Shown here piece after piece: positions 16,863-25,637 of a stretch of DNA of 64,000 nt (the first letter of the stretch is position 1; every line of letters begins with the position of its first letter). The notes under the pieces were generated by a model. The model made no database searches. It was not told the origin of the DNA and was given only the letters and a program-made list of their open reading frames with translations. The position numbers and the translations under genes were made by a program. The stretch spans positions 124,001 to 188,000 of the forward strand of contig CP104793.1 in NCBI GenBank assembly GCA_025916135.1, read 5' to 3'. This DNA comes from Rhodobacteraceae bacterium D3-12. Lineage in GTDB: Bacteria; Pseudomonadota; Alphaproteobacteria; Rhodobacterales; Rhodobacteraceae.

Positions 16863-17756
16863 ATGGGCACTGATGAGTTGGTGAATGAATTGGCCAATGG
16901 CAACGCGGTTTTGTTGTTTCTGGCGGCGTTTATTATCATTTGTATTTTCCTTGGCGTGCGGATTGTGCCGCAGTCGGAAAAGCATGTGGTGGAGCGGTTC
17001 GGGCGGCTGCGTTCTGTGCTGGGGCCAGGGATCAACTTTATCGTGCCGTTTCTGGACAAGGTGCGGCACAAGATTTCGATTTTGGAGCGGCAGTTGCCGA
17101 CGGCCAGTCAGGACGCGATCACCCGCGATAACGTGTTGGTGCAGGTCGAAACATCGGTGTTTTACCGCATCACGGAGCCGGAAAAGACGGTCTATCGGAT
17201 CCGCGATGTGGATGCGGCGATTGCCACCACCGTGGCGGGGATTGTGCGCTCGGGCATCGGTGAGATGGATCTGGACGAGGTGCAATCCAACCGCAACGAG
17301 TTGATCAACAAGATCAAGGAGCAGGTGGCGAACGCGGTTGATGATTGGGGGATCGAGGTCACGCGGGCCGAGATTTTGGATGTGAACCTTGACCAAGCCA
17401 CACGCGAAGCGATGTTGCAGCAGTTGAACGCCGAACGTGAGCGGCGCGCGCAGGTGACCCGCGCGGAAGGCACCAAGCGGGCGGTTGAGCTGAACGCGGA
17501 TGCCGAGCTTTATGCCGCCGAGCAGCAGGCCAAGGCGCGGCGCATTTCGGCGGATGCCGAGGCCTATGCCACCGGCGTTGTGGCGGTTGCGATCCGTGAG
17601 AACGGGCTTGAGGCGGCGCAATACCAAGTGGCGTTGAAGCAGGTTGAGGCATTGGTCAAAGTGGGCGAAGGCGCGGGCAAGCAGACGGTTCTGTTGCCGA
17701 CCAATGTGCTGGATGCGTTTGGCGATGCGTTCAACATGCTGAAAGGGGCGAAGTGA
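16863..17756 (+). CDS. SPFH/band 7 membrane protein (stomatin-like)
   Basis: 297 residues. One N-terminal membrane helix (VLLFLAAFIIICIFLGVRIV) is followed by the SPFH domain (SEKHVVERFGRLRSVLGPGINF, ITRDNVLVQVETSVFYRI) and a long Ala/Glu-rich coiled coil (about 180-245) with RAEGTKRAVELNADAELYAAEQQAKA. The C-terminal end (VLLPTNVLDAFGDAFNMLKG) is typical of the QmcA/YbbK branch. It forms oligomeric membrane scaffolds. It overlaps the NfeD-like gene (TGATG), the usual SPFH-NfeD pairing. Confidence 0.93.
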   Translation: MGTDELVNELANGNAVLLFLAAFIIICIFLGVRIVPQSEKHVVERFGRLRSVLGPGINFIVPFLDKVRHKISILERQLPTASQDAITRDNVLVQVETSVFYRITEPEKTVYRIRDVDAAIATTVAGIVRSGIGEMDLDEVQSNRNELINKIKEQVANAVDDWGIEVTRAEILDVNLDQATREAMLQQLNAERERRAQVTRAEGTKRAVELNADAELYAAEQQAKARRISADAEAYATGVVAVAIRENGLEAAQYQVALKQVEALVKVGEGAGKQTVLLPTNVLDAFGDAFNMLKGAK

Positions 17757-18043
17757 TGGATTGGACCGTCTGGTGGGGCTGGGTTGCTGGCGGCATCGCC
17801 CTTGGCATTCTGGAGGTGTTCGCGCCGGGGTTCATTTTTCTCGGCTTTGCTGTCGGGGCTGTTGTCGTTGGCATTCTGCTGTTGTTGGGCGGGGCGGTCA
17901 CGGCGTGGCTGACCTCTTCTATTTCGGTCACCTTGCTGGTGTTTGCGGTCAGTTCGCTGGTGGCGTGGCTGGTGCTGCGGCAGGTGGCGGGTGTGCGCAA
18001 GGGCCAGAAGAAGACGTGGGACACCGACATTAACGAACAGTAA
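17756..18043 (+). CDS. NfeD-like short membrane protein
   Basis: 95 residues. Three hydrophobic segments (WVAGGIALGILEVFAPGFIFLGFAVGAVVV, then two more to about residue 78) and a short charged tail ending KTWDTDINEQ. The C-terminal OB-fold domain of longer NfeD proteins is reduced or absent. Its ATG overlaps the stop of the SPFH gene, and the two are expected to act together in the membrane. Known as the YbbJ/NfeD1b type. Confidence 0.88.
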   Translation: MDWTVWWGWVAGGIALGILEVFAPGFIFLGFAVGAVVVGILLLLGGAVTAWLTSSISVTLLVFAVSSLVAWLVLRQVAGVRKGQKKTWDTDINEQ

Positions 18044-18087
18044 GGCCGTGGCGCGGCGGAGCTTATGGTGATCCGCCGCGTCCGCCT

Positions 18088-19110
18088 TTAGCCGTTGTTC
18101 CAGTGCACCATAGGCAGGCCAGCCACGGGCGCGCGGAAGTAGGGGATGGTGGTGCCGCGCAGGCTGCCGATATAGGCGGTTTGCAGGTCGGGGCCGCCGA
18201 AGGTGATGCTGGCCATCCACGGGGCGATGGTGCCGCCGCAAGCGAGTTGCAGCTCTGGCGTGACGCGGTCTTCGGCGAAGGCCTGCAGCAGGGCTTTGCC
18301 CTCGGCCGAGCCGTTGTCATCATCCAGAATGATGCGCAAGTCCCCGTCGGGGGTAATCGCAAAAACCCGGTCGAGCATGATGTGGGTGCCCCAGAGATTG
18401 CCGTGGGCGTCAAAGGCGATACCGTCGATGAAGCCGGGGTGTTCGGACGGGCCGAAGGTTTCGCGGTTGGTCAGGCTGCCATCGGGTTGCACCCGCAGGC
18501 GGGTGATGCGCCGACCGGAGGTTTCGACCACGTAGAGCCATTCCTCATTCGCATCGAAACGGATTTCATTGGTGAAGCCGAAGCCATCAGCGACGATGCG
18601 CAAGCCGCGTTCGTCCGCCATGGCGACGAAGCCGTCAGCGAGATTGGGGGAGACCGCCTCCATCCAGTTGGGAATGGTGGTCGACACGGTGAGCCAGAGG
18701 CGATCGCGGCTATCGCGCAGGACAAAGTTGACCTTGCCGATGGGCTTGCCGTTGATCTGGTCATAGAGCACGCGGCTGTCGCCCGTGCGGGTCATGATTT
18801 CGAGCCGGTCGGTGCCGAAATTCGAGATCAGGATGTCACCGTTGCGGGCAAACGCGAGGCCGTTGGGCAGGGTGCCTTGGGTGAAGCGCGCCGCGTCGTC
18901 GGTTGTTGCGGCAAAGCCTGCGTCGATCTCTTGGGTGATTAGGGATTGGCTGCCGTCCGGGCGGATATGCACCACGCCGCCACGGGCATCGGCAGACCAG
19001 AGCGAGCCATCCGGTTCGGCAAGGATGCATTCGGGGCGTTGCAGGTCGTGGCCGATGGTTTTGAGGCTATCGGGGTCAATTTCGAACCCGTCGATGGGGT
19101 TAGGGGGCAT
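18088..19110 (-). CDS. SMP-30/gluconolactonase family protein
   Basis: 340 residues from ATG 19110, chosen for GAGGAG at 7 bases. A six-bladed beta-propeller is indicated by repeated NGLAF/DGIAF blades: EPDGSLWSADARGGVVHI, LPNGLAFARNGDILISNFGTDR, FTNEIRFDANEEWLYVVET, FIDGIAFDAHGNLWGTHI. Acidic and Asn residues in these blades are the expected divalent-metal ligands. The family hydrolyses sugar or other lactones; the substrate here is unknown. No signal peptide. It stands alone and converges on the NfeD gene. Confidence 0.87.
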   Translation of the reverse strand: MPPNPIDGFEIDPDSLKTIGHDLQRPECILAEPDGSLWSADARGGVVHIRPDGSQSLITQEIDAGFAATTDDAARFTQGTLPNGLAFARNGDILISNFGTDRLEIMTRTGDSRVLYDQINGKPIGKVNFVLRDSRDRLWLTVSTTIPNWMEAVSPNLADGFVAMADERGLRIVADGFGFTNEIRFDANEEWLYVVETSGRRITRLRVQPDGSLTNRETFGPSEHPGFIDGIAFDAHGNLWGTHIMLDRVFAITPDGDLRIILDDDNGSAEGKALLQAFAEDRVTPELQLACGGTIAPWMASITFGGPDLQTAYIGSLRGTTIPYFRAPVAGLPMVHWNNG

Positions 19111-19187
19111 TGCGTTTCTCCTCCGCATTTGAGGGGAGGGTAACGCGGCTTTGCGGGAGGGGGAAGTGGCGGTCGCGGGGCTCTGGT

Positions 19188-19574
19188 TCAGGCTTGGGCG
19201 GGTTCGACCAGTTGTGCGTCATGCGTGGCGCGGTGCTGGTTGATCTCGGGCTGGTGCTCTACGGCCCAGTCATAAAGCCCCGCGAGCGCCGAATGCAGCG
19301 ACAGCCCCAGCGGTGTCAGCGCATATTCGACCTGTGGCGGGGACAGCGGCAGCACCGTGCGCGTGATCAGCCCGTCACGTTCGAGGTGGCGCAGCGTGAC
19401 TGTGAGCATGCGGCGCGAAATGCCATCAATCACCCGCGACAGCGCGTTGAAGCGGCAGGGGCCGTTCTTGAGTTCGAGCAGGACCAGCAGGCTCCAAGCG
19501 TCGCCGATCCGGTCGAGCACATCGCGCATCGGGCAGTCATAGCTTTTGCGGCGGCGGGGGGCGATGTCGGTCAT
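19188..19574 (-). CDS. HxlR-family transcriptional regulator
   Basis: 128 residues. It carries the family's N-terminal cysteine in YDCPMRDVLDRIGDAWSLLVL, followed by the winged helix GPCRFNALSRVIDGISRRMLTVTLRHLERDGLI and the wing PPQVEYALTPLG. HxlR proteins often sense electrophiles or quinones through that cysteine. The start at 19574 follows GAGGGAA. It is divergent from an NAD(P)-binding oxidoreductase, and a perfect inverted repeat between them (19643-19663) is the probable operator. Confidence 0.92.
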   Translation of the reverse strand: MTDIAPRRRKSYDCPMRDVLDRIGDAWSLLVLLELKNGPCRFNALSRVIDGISRRMLTVTLRHLERDGLITRTVLPLSPPQVEYALTPLGLSLHSALAGLYDWAVEHQPEINQHRATHDAQLVEPAQA

Positions 19575-19642
19575 GGGGGTTCCCTCGGTGTTCCTATGTG
19601 ACGGCAGAATGCCTCTCACAAACCTAGTTACAATATTTTACG

Positions 19643-19663
19643 TAGGTTATAAATCGTAACCTA
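19643..19663. promoter_or_regulatory. Probable HxlR operator
   Basis: TAGGTTA (19643-19649) and TAACCTA (19657-19663) are perfect inverse complements with a 7-base spacer. A half-site-like CTAGTTAC lies at 19625-19632. The site ends 15 bases before the oxidoreductase ATG, so binding would block its transcription or translation start region. The AT-rich gap stands out from the GC-rich surroundings. Confidence 0.65.
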
Positions 19664-19678
19664 GTGAGGAAGACAAAG

Positions 19679-20305
19679 ATGAAACTGTTGATTTTGGGCG
19701 CAAGCGGGATGATCGGGGCGCGGATTTTGGCCGAGGCGGTAGAGCGCGGGCATGATGTGGTCGCGGCGAGCCGCAACCCCGAGAAGATTGCCAGCGGTGA
19801 CAAGGTTCGCGCTGTGGCGTTGGATGTGGCGGATGTGGATGCCGTGACGCAGGCGGCCGAGGGTGTGGATGTGATCGTGCAAGCGGTTAGCCCGCGCTCG
19901 ACCGACGACGCGGTGAGCGAGATGGCGGCGATTGGTGGTGGCTCTCTCGGGGCGGCCTTGGCGACCGGCAAGCGGCTGATTGTTGTGGGCGGCGCGGGCA
20001 CGCTTACCCTGCCGGATGGGTCGCCGGTTCTGGCGACGCTGCCCGATTTCATCGTGCCGGAGGCAACGGGGATGCGGAACCTTAAGCAGAGCCTTGCCGA
20101 GAGCGCCGCGGATTGGACGTATATCGCCCCGGCCGCGATGATCGAGCCGGGCGCGCGCACCGGGAAATTCCGGCTTGGCGGTGACGTTCTGATGGCGGAT
20201 GAGCAGGGCGACTCGAAGATCAGCGCCGAGGATTTCGCGGTTGCGTTGCTCGATGAAGTCGAGAGCAAGGCGCATCCGAAAGAGGTGATGTCGGTCGCGT
20301 ATTAA
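19679..20305 (+). CDS. NAD(P)-binding oxidoreductase (atypical SDR, YwnB/NmrA-like)
   Basis: 208 residues. The N-terminal Rossmann motif LLILGASGMIGARI is an extended-SDR/NmrA-type GxxGxxG. VVGGAGTLTLPDGSPV and DWTYIAPAAMIEPGARTG are typical of the YwnB-like group. No catalytic YxxxK is evident. ATG 19679 is preferred over GTG 19664, with GAGGA at 19666-19670. Divergent from the HxlR regulator, so likely induced by the signal that regulator senses, perhaps quinones or aldehydes (inference). Confidence 0.86.
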   Translation: MKLLILGASGMIGARILAEAVERGHDVVAASRNPEKIASGDKVRAVALDVADVDAVTQAAEGVDVIVQAVSPRSTDDAVSEMAAIGGGSLGAALATGKRLIVVGGAGTLTLPDGSPVLATLPDFIVPEATGMRNLKQSLAESAADWTYIAPAAMIEPGARTGKFRLGGDVLMADEQGDSKISAEDFAVALLDEVESKAHPKEVMSVAY

Positions 20306-20336
20306 GCCGGCGTTTCAGGTGCGATCAGCGCCCGGG

Positions 20337-21068
20337 TCAGCCGCGATTTGGCGTGGTGGCCTGGGGGCTGCGCATTTCTGCGATCACCGCATTGGCGGCG
20401 GCGCGGGGGTCGGGCGCACGCCAGATGGGGCGTCCGACGACGACATGATCGACGCCGTCTGCCACCGCCTGTGCCGGGGTGGCGATGCGTTTCTGGTCAC
20501 CCTTGTCGGCGCCTGCGGGGCGCACGCCGGGGGTGACGATCAGCCGCCCGGTGGCATTGGGCAGGGCGCGGATCAATGCGGCCTCTTGCGGTGAGCAGAT
20601 GATGCCATCAGCGCCAGCGTCAAACGCACGCGAGGCGCGTTCGACCACAAGGTCGGGCACATCGCCAGCTTGGATCAGCCCATCATCAAGATCGGCCCGG
20701 TCAAGCGAGGTGAGGATCGTCACGGCGAGGATTTTGAGGTCTTTGCCAGCGGCCCCTTCCTTGGCGGCGCGCACGACATGCGGGTCACCATGCACGGTGA
20801 GAAAGTCGAGGTCGAACTGGGTCAGGCCGCGCACGGCGTTTTCGACCGTTTGGCCGATGTCAAAGAGCTTCATATCAAGGAAGATACGCTTGCCATGCTG
20901 GTCTTTGAGCTCTTGCGCGAGGGCAAGTCCGCCGCCGGTGAGCATGCCGAGGCCGATTTTATAAAAGCTGACCGAGTCGCCGAGTTTCTGCGCCAGTTCG
21001 AGCCCTTCGAGGGCGTTTGGCACGTCGAGGGCAACGATCAGGCGGTCATCGGCGGGAGAGGTGGTCAT
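20337..21068 (-). CDS. pyrF: Orotidine 5'-phosphate decarboxylase
   Basis: 243 residues. The family's signature is intact: LIVALDVPN at the N-terminus, IFLDMKLFDIGQTVENAV with the catalytic Asp-x-Lys-xx-Asp, and VTPGVRPAG plus ADHVVVGRPIW phosphate-binding loops at the C-terminus. It converts OMP to UMP in pyrimidine biosynthesis. It is monocistronic, converging with the oxidoreductase at 19679. Confidence 0.97.
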   Translation of the reverse strand: MTTSPADDRLIVALDVPNALEGLELAQKLGDSVSFYKIGLGMLTGGGLALAQELKDQHGKRIFLDMKLFDIGQTVENAVRGLTQFDLDFLTVHGDPHVVRAAKEGAAGKDLKILAVTILTSLDRADLDDGLIQAGDVPDLVVERASRAFDAGADGIICSPQEAALIRALPNATGRLIVTPGVRPAGADKGDQKRIATPAQAVADGVDHVVVGRPIWRAPDPRAAANAVIAEMRSPQATTPNRG

Positions 21069-21155
21069 GGCGTGGCCCTTTGGCTGTGTCGGGGCGGTTT
21101 TGGCAGGGGGTGGGCGTTTGGCAAGGGCTGCGGCAGGCGGCGTCGAGGTCAGGCG

Positions 21156-21887
21156 TCAAGCTCGGGCGTCAAGCTCGGGCGTGGTGTTGACGCGGTCACC
21201 GTAGATCCACTCCATATCCGGTTTCTCGGTGCAATACATGTGAACCCAGATATAGGCGTGTTGAAACAGCGCCACGACAAGCGCGTTCCACGAGCCGAAA
21301 AGAAACGCGATGCCCCAGAGGCCGAGGAAGGCGACGCCATACATGCCGTTGCGGGTGAATTCGAACACGCCTTTGTTGACCATCGGCAGGGCGGCGATTT
21401 CGTCACGGAAATGGTCACCGCCGAGCGCACGGCGGATGGTGAAATGCACCAGCGTTGAATGCAGCGCCCAGATTGCAAGGCCAAGAAGCACAAGGCCGAT
21501 CAGGGTTTCGATCGTGTCCAGACCGGTGATGAGTGTGGTGTCGGCCCAGCCGGTGAGGATCAATGTGATCGGACGGGCGACAAGCAGCGGCAGGAAGATC
21601 ATCGCCCAGACGCGCATGTCGCGATCTCCGAAGTGGTCGGTCAGCCAATTGCGGTGAAGCTGTGCACGAAAGCCGAGCGCGACGATCACTTGATGAAGGA
21701 TGGCGAGCAGGATGGAGGTCTTTGCCCATGCCACGGCAGAAACGCCAAACAGGGTGCTTCCGGGGGTGTCCTGAAGCAGGGAAAACGCACCGAGGGTCAT
21801 CAAAAGGGTGATGGCGAGGTGCTGCACCTGTCCTTCGAGCATGTCGGGAAGGCCGGAGCGGGCGCGGATTTGAGCCAGACGTGACAT
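21156..21887 (-). CDS. PEMT/ICMT-like integral membrane protein
   Basis: 243 residues from ATG 21887. About six membrane helices. The C-terminal part, FTRNGMYGVAFLGLWGIAFLFG and then YCTEKPDMEWIYG, resembles the SAM-binding R-x-P-x-Y and E-E/E-K-x-M elements of phospholipid or isoprenylcysteine methyltransferases, with the usual Pro replaced by Gly. A methyltransferase role is plausible but not certain. An identical octamer pair (AGCTCGGGCGTC) is repeated within its last codons near 21160-21180. A weak ribosome-binding site precedes the start. Confidence 0.68.
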   Translation of the reverse strand: MSRLAQIRARSGLPDMLEGQVQHLAITLLMTLGAFSLLQDTPGSTLFGVSAVAWAKTSILLAILHQVIVALGFRAQLHRNWLTDHFGDRDMRVWAMIFLPLLVARPITLILTGWADTTLITGLDTIETLIGLVLLGLAIWALHSTLVHFTIRRALGGDHFRDEIAALPMVNKGVFEFTRNGMYGVAFLGLWGIAFLFGSWNALVVALFQHAYIWVHMYCTEKPDMEWIYGDRVNTTPELDARA

Positions 21888-22035
21888 GCGCGAAGTATGG
21901 CGCGGCGGCAGGGGTTGGTCCAGTGGTTTGGCGGGCGGGCGCTTTGGTGGGGCTATGCGGGCAGACAGCGGCTGGGCCTCCGGCAGAGCGGGGAGCTGGC
22001 CGGAGGTGGTGCATGTTCGCGGGGCTTGGTTGGGC

Positions 22036-22078
22036 AAAAAAAGACCGGCATGCCGAAGGAGACCTTCGATCATGCCGG
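22036..22078 (-). terminator. Intrinsic terminator (minus strand)
   Basis: Stem CCGGCATG/CATGCCGG (22045-22052 with 22071-22078) encloses a second stem CGAAGG/CCTTCG (22054-22059 with 22063-22068) with a 3-base loop. On the minus strand it is followed by TC and seven T residues (22042-22036). Confidence 0.88.
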
Positions 22079-22263
22079 CAAATTTGGCCTCGCGCGGATC
22101 GGCAATGGGGTTAGCCGATTGAAACGGGACGAGTGCGCGAGGCTCAAACAGGTTTCCGCCGATCTATGCCTGAGCGGGCAGGGGAATGCCCGGCAGGCAG
22201 GGGACGGGTCGTTGGACCGGTCCGAGGCAGGTGGCGAAAACCCGAAACCTGTTCGCCTGTGGG
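22036..22263 (-). ncRNA. Structured 3' UTR or small RNA downstream of a small stress gene
   Basis: No gene fits this 228-base stretch, yet the minus strand folds into successive perfect stems. AACAGGTTTC-type arms at 22244-22253 and 22147-22156 pair over 10 bases and enclose a stem 22187-22192/22175-22180 extended by 22194-22198/22168-22172. Next is 22135-22143/22087-22095 (9 pairs) enclosing 22114-22119/22098-22103. Last is an intrinsic terminator at 22036-22078. A further 6-bp hairpin (22254-22259/22265-22270) contains the stop codon of the preceding gene. It is either the 3' UTR of that gene or a small RNA released from it. It does not match the layout I know for 6S, SRP or tmRNA. Confidence 0.55.
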
Positions 22264-22560
22264 TCAGGCGGCCAAGGGAAGGCCATGTTCGATCGCGGGG
22301 CGTACCAGCGGGCGAAGCTGCATCCGCATGCCGGGACGGGCAGAGCGGTGCGCCTCTAGCGCTTTTTGGGACAGGCCACGCGATACCAATTCGAATTCTG
22401 CGTGCATCGGAGCCGCGATAAAGGCCGGGTAATGGTAGCTGTGGCCTGCGTCAAACACGCTGACCAATGCTTCGAACCCTTCGCGTTCCGGGTTGTAACG
22501 GATTTCTGCGATCTGAAGTTTCTCAGTCTGCATTTTACTCTCCATCTGCTCGTGAGGCAT
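22264..22560 (-). CDS. Small conserved hypothetical protein
   Basis: 98 residues from ATG 22560 (MPHEQMESK), or 89 from ATG 22533 (MQTEKLQIAEIRYNPEREG). The core AEIRYNPEREGFEALVSVFDAGHSYHYPAFIAAPMHAEF looks like a compact alpha/beta domain seen in small rhodobacterial proteins of unknown function; I cannot name it. An EcfG-type promoter lies 20 bases upstream of the earlier start. The stop codon sits inside a hairpin that begins the folded RNA described separately. Divergent from clpB, which suggests a stress role. Confidence 0.75.
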   Translation of the reverse strand: MPHEQMESKMQTEKLQIAEIRYNPEREGFEALVSVFDAGHSYHYPAFIAAPMHAEFELVSRGLSQKALEAHRSARPGMRMQLRPLVRPAIEHGLPLAA

Positions 22561-22579
22561 CGCCGCCTCATGTGGATTA

Positions 22580-22605
22580 AACGTGGGAAGGCGTGATTCC
22601 GTTCC
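22580..22605 (-). promoter_or_regulatory. Putative EcfG (general stress sigma) promoter
   Basis: On the minus strand GGAAC (22605-22601) is followed after 17 bases by CGTT (22583-22580). This matches the alphaproteobacterial EcfG consensus GGAAC-N16/17-CGTT. Transcription would start near 22573, just ahead of the small gene. Whether this organism has EcfG cannot be seen here. Confidence 0.6.
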
Positions 22606-22702
22606 CAATAGGGGATCACAAAAACGTGAGTCGGCGTGGGGTCAGGGTAAAGGCAGGCGGAATAGGGCATGCGATTTCTGTGCGGAAATCCGCACAAGGC
22701 GT

Positions 22703-22732
22703 CTTGAAAGCCGGGTTTCGCCGCCCCATTTT
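22703..22732 (+). promoter_or_regulatory. Sigma-32 (RpoH) promoter of clpB
   Basis: CTTGAAA at 22703-22709 and CCCCATTTT at 22724-22732, separated by 14 bases, fit the heat-shock consensus CTTGAAA-N11/16-CCCCATNT almost perfectly. Transcription would start near 22739, giving a ~70-base leader. A short palindrome TGCGGA-AA-TCCGCA lies just upstream at 22681-22694. Confidence 0.85.
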
Positions 22733-22810
22733 ATGGAGTGAGGTTCCCGACAGCCGCATGCCTATGATTAGGGTGCGCATCATGGGAAGGCTTGTAAAAG
22801 GAGAGAGCAC

Positions 22811-25426
22811 ATGAACTTGGAGAACTTCACCGAGCGGTCGCGCGGTTTCATTCAGGCGGCCCAGACAATTGCAATGCGCGAGGATCACCAGCGCCTGCTT
22901 CCTGAACACCTTTTGAAGGCATTGATGGATGATGAGCAGGGGCTTGCGAGCAACCTGATCAAAGCATCGGGCGGCGCGCCTGAGCGCGTGGTTGAAGCGG
23001 TTGATCTTGCGTTGGGCAAGATTGCCAAAGTCAGTGGCGATGCCGGACAGATTTACATGGACAGCGCCACGGCCAAGGTGATTGCCGAGGCCGAGAAGAT
23101 CGCCAAGAAGGCGGGCGATAGTTTTGTCCCCGTTGAGCGGCTTTTGATGGCGCTGGCGCTGGTGAAGTCCCGCGCCCGTGAGGCGCTTGAAGCGGGGGCT
23201 GTGAATGCGCAGGCCTTGAACGGCGCGATCAACGATATCCGCAAGGGCCGCACCGCCGACTCGGCGAGTGCCGAGGAAGGCTATGATGCGCTCAAAAAAT
23301 ACGCGCGTGACCTGACCGAAGCGGCGCGCGAGGGCAAGATTGACCCCATTATTGGCCGCGACGAGGAAATTCGCCGCTCGATGCAGGTTCTGTCGCGTCG
23401 GACCAAGAACAACCCCGTTCTGATCGGTGAGCCGGGCGTGGGTAAAACCGCGATTGCCGAGGGCATGGCGCTTCGCATTGTGAATGGCGACGTGCCGGAA
23501 TCGCTGCGCAACAAGGCGTTGCTGGCTTTGGATATGGGCGCGTTGATCGCCGGGGCGAAGTATCGTGGCGAATTCGAGGAGCGGCTGAAAGCGGTTCTGA
23601 CCGAAGTCACGGAAGCGGCCGGTGAGATCATCCTGTTCATCGACGAAATGCACACGCTTGTTGGCGCGGGCAAAAGCGATGGCGCGATGGATGCGGCGAA
23701 CCTGATCAAGCCTGCTTTGGCGCGGGGTGAGCTGCATTGTATCGGCGCGACGACGTTGGATGAATATCGCAAATACGTCGAAAAAGACGCGGCATTGGCG
23801 CGGCGATTCCAGCCCGTTGTGGTGGAAGAGCCGACCGTTGAAGACACCATTTCGATCCTGCGCGGTATCAAGGAAAAATACGAGCTTCACCACGGGGTTC
23901 GGATTTCTGACAGCGCTTTGGTCGCGGCGGCGACGCTTTCACATCGTTATATCACCGACCGGTTTTTGCCGGACAAGGCGATTGATTTGATGGATGAGGC
24001 CGCGTCGCGTTTGCGGATGGAAGTGGACAGCAAGCCAGAGGCGCTCGATCAATTGGACCGCAGCATCCTGCAGATGCAGATCGAGGTTGAGGCGCTCAAG
24101 CTGGAGGACGATCAGGCCAGCAAAGACCGGCTTGAAACGCTTCAAAAAGAGCTGGCTGACTTGCAGGAGAAATCCGCCGAGATGACGGCGCAATGGCAGG
24201 GTGAACGTGACAAGCTGGCCTCGGCGCGTGATTTGAAAGAGCAGTTGGACCGGGCGCGCGCCGAGTTGGATATTGCCAAGCGTGAAGGCAACCTCGCCAA
24301 GGCGGGGGAGCTGTCCTATGGCGTCATTCCGGGGCTGGAAAAGCAGCTCTCTGAAGCCGAGGCCGCCGAAAACGACATGATGGTCGAAGAGGCGGTGCGC
24401 CCGGATCAGATTGCGAGCGTGGTTGAACGGTGGACCGGGATTCCGGCCGGCAAGATGCTGGAAGGTGAGCGCGAGAAGCTGTTGGGAATGGAGGGCAACC
24501 TGCATGCGCGTGTGATCGGTCAGAATTCTGCTGTGACGGCGGTGGCCAATGCGGTGCGCCGGGCGCGGGCCGGCTTGAACGACGAGAACCGGCCGTTGGG
24601 TTCGTTCCTGTTTCTGGGGCCGACGGGGGTTGGTAAAACCGAGCTGACCAAGGCTGTGGCCGAGTTCCTGTTCGACGATGACGGCGCGATGGTGCGGATC
24701 GACATGAGCGAGTTCATGGAGAAGCATTCGGTTGCGCGTTTGATCGGGGCGCCTCCGGGTTATGTCGGCTATGACGAAGGCGGCGTGTTGACCGAAGCGG
24801 TACGGCGCAGACCCTATCAGGTGGTGCTGTTTGACGAGGTCGAAAAGGCGCACCCGGATGTGTTTAACGTGCTGTTGCAGGTGCTGGATGATGGCGTTTT
24901 GACCGATGGTCAGGGCCGGACAGTGGATTTCAAGCAGACGCTGATTATCCTGACGTCGAACCTTGGGGCGCAGGCGTTGAGCCAGCTGCCGGAAGGGGCC
25001 GATGCCAGCGATGCGCGGCGCGACGTGATGGATGCCGTGCGCGCGCATTTCCGGCCTGAGTTCCTGAACCGGCTTGACGAGACGATCATCTTTGACCGGC
25101 TGAGTCGCGCGGATATGGATGGCATCGTCGAGATCCAGTTGGCACGTTTGGCCAAGCGGTTGGCCGGTCGCAAGATCACGCTTGATCTGGATGCGGCGGC
25201 CAAGACATGGCTGGCGGATGAGGGCTACGACCCGGTCTTTGGTGCCCGCCCGTTGAAGCGGGTGATCCAGCGCGCCTTGCAAGACCCGCTGGCCGAGGCC
25301 CTGTTGGCAGGCGACATCCTCGATGGCAGCGCGATAGAGGTGACAGCGGGGGCCGATGGCTTGATCATTGGCGACCGTGTCGGCACCTCGACCCGCACGC
25401 CGCCAGACGACGCCGTGGTCCACTGA
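22811..25426 (+). CDS. clpB: ATP-dependent chaperone ClpB
   Basis: 871 residues, full family length. The N-domain is followed by AAA-1 with Walker A GEPGVGKT (206-213), a middle coiled-coil region about 400-530 rich in Leu, Glu and Lys, and AAA-2 with GPTGVGKT (603-610). [24 protein letters not shown] links the two. It disaggregates proteins together with DnaK. AAAGGAGAGAG precedes the ATG. A sigma-32-type promoter and its own terminator make it a monocistronic heat-shock gene. Confidence 0.97.
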   Translation: MNLENFTERSRGFIQAAQTIAMREDHQRLLPEHLLKALMDDEQGLASNLIKASGGAPERVVEAVDLALGKIAKVSGDAGQIYMDSATAKVIAEAEKIAKKAGDSFVPVERLLMALALVKSRAREALEAGAVNAQALNGAINDIRKGRTADSASAEEGYDALKKYARDLTEAAREGKIDPIIGRDEEIRRSMQVLSRRTKNNPVLIGEPGVGKTAIAEGMALRIVNGDVPESLRNKALLALDMGALIAGAKYRGEFEERLKAVLTEVTEAAGEIILFIDEMHTLVGAGKSDGAMDAANLIKPALARGELHCIGATTLDEYRKYVEKDAALARRFQPVVVEEPTVEDTISILRGIKEKYELHHGVRISDSALVAAATLSHRYITDRFLPDKAIDLMDEAASRLRMEVDSKPEALDQLDRSILQMQIEVEALKLEDDQASKDRLETLQKELADLQEKSAEMTAQWQGERDKLASARDLKEQLDRARAELDIAKREGNLAKAGELSYGVIPGLEKQLSEAEAAENDMMVEEAVRPDQIASVVERWTGIPAGKMLEGEREKLLGMEGNLHARVIGQNSAVTAVANAVRRARAGLNDENRPLGSFLFLGPTGVGKTELTKAVAEFLFDDDGAMVRIDMSEFMEKHSVARLIGAPPGYVGYDEGGVLTEAVRRRPYQVVLFDEVEKAHPDVFNVLLQVLDDGVLTDGQGRTVDFKQTLIILTSNLGAQALSQLPEGADASDARRDVMDAVRAHFRPEFLNRLDETIIFDRLSRADMDGIVEIQLARLAKRLAGRKITLDLDAAAKTWLADEGYDPVFGARPLKRVIQRALQDPLAEALLAGDILDGSAIEVTAGADGLIIGDRVGTSTRTPPDDAVVH

Positions 25427-25447
25427 TCAAGGCTTGAGATGTAAAGA

Positions 25448-25480
25448 AAACCGCCCGGAGGAAGCTCTGGGCGGTTTTTT
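25448..25480 (+). terminator. clpB terminator
   Basis: AAACCGCCC (25448-25456) pairs with GGGCGGTTT (25469-25477), followed by a run of six T (25475-25480). The stem starts 21 bases after the clpB stop. Confidence 0.9.
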
Positions 25481-25637
25481 GCGTTTTGCGGCCCGTTTGG
25501 GCCAACCCGCCCCCGCTAACCCGCCTCCCACCCTGCAAAATGGTGTTTAGGGGGAGCGTTGCGCTGGCCCACCCCGGCGGGTTGGCGGGGGCTTCTGGAC
25601 TGCAGTGAGGTGTGGTGGTGTGCTCACGTCCGGGAAT

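Noticed and set aside
22036-22263. Known structured RNA (6S, SRP RNA or tmRNA)
   Set aside because: No SRP tetraloop domain, no tmRNA acceptor or tag, and no single closing stem with a central bubble as in 6S; the stems are successive instead.
21897-22421. 174-codon open frame on plus across the folded RNA region
   Set aside because: No domain, no ribosome-binding site, and it runs through terminator and stems; composition shadow.
22580-22625. RpoE (ECF11) promoter reading of TGATCC near the same site
   Set aside because: TGATCC is present, but the region 18 bases on reads ACGCC rather than a TA-rich -10; GGAAC/CGTT fits better.
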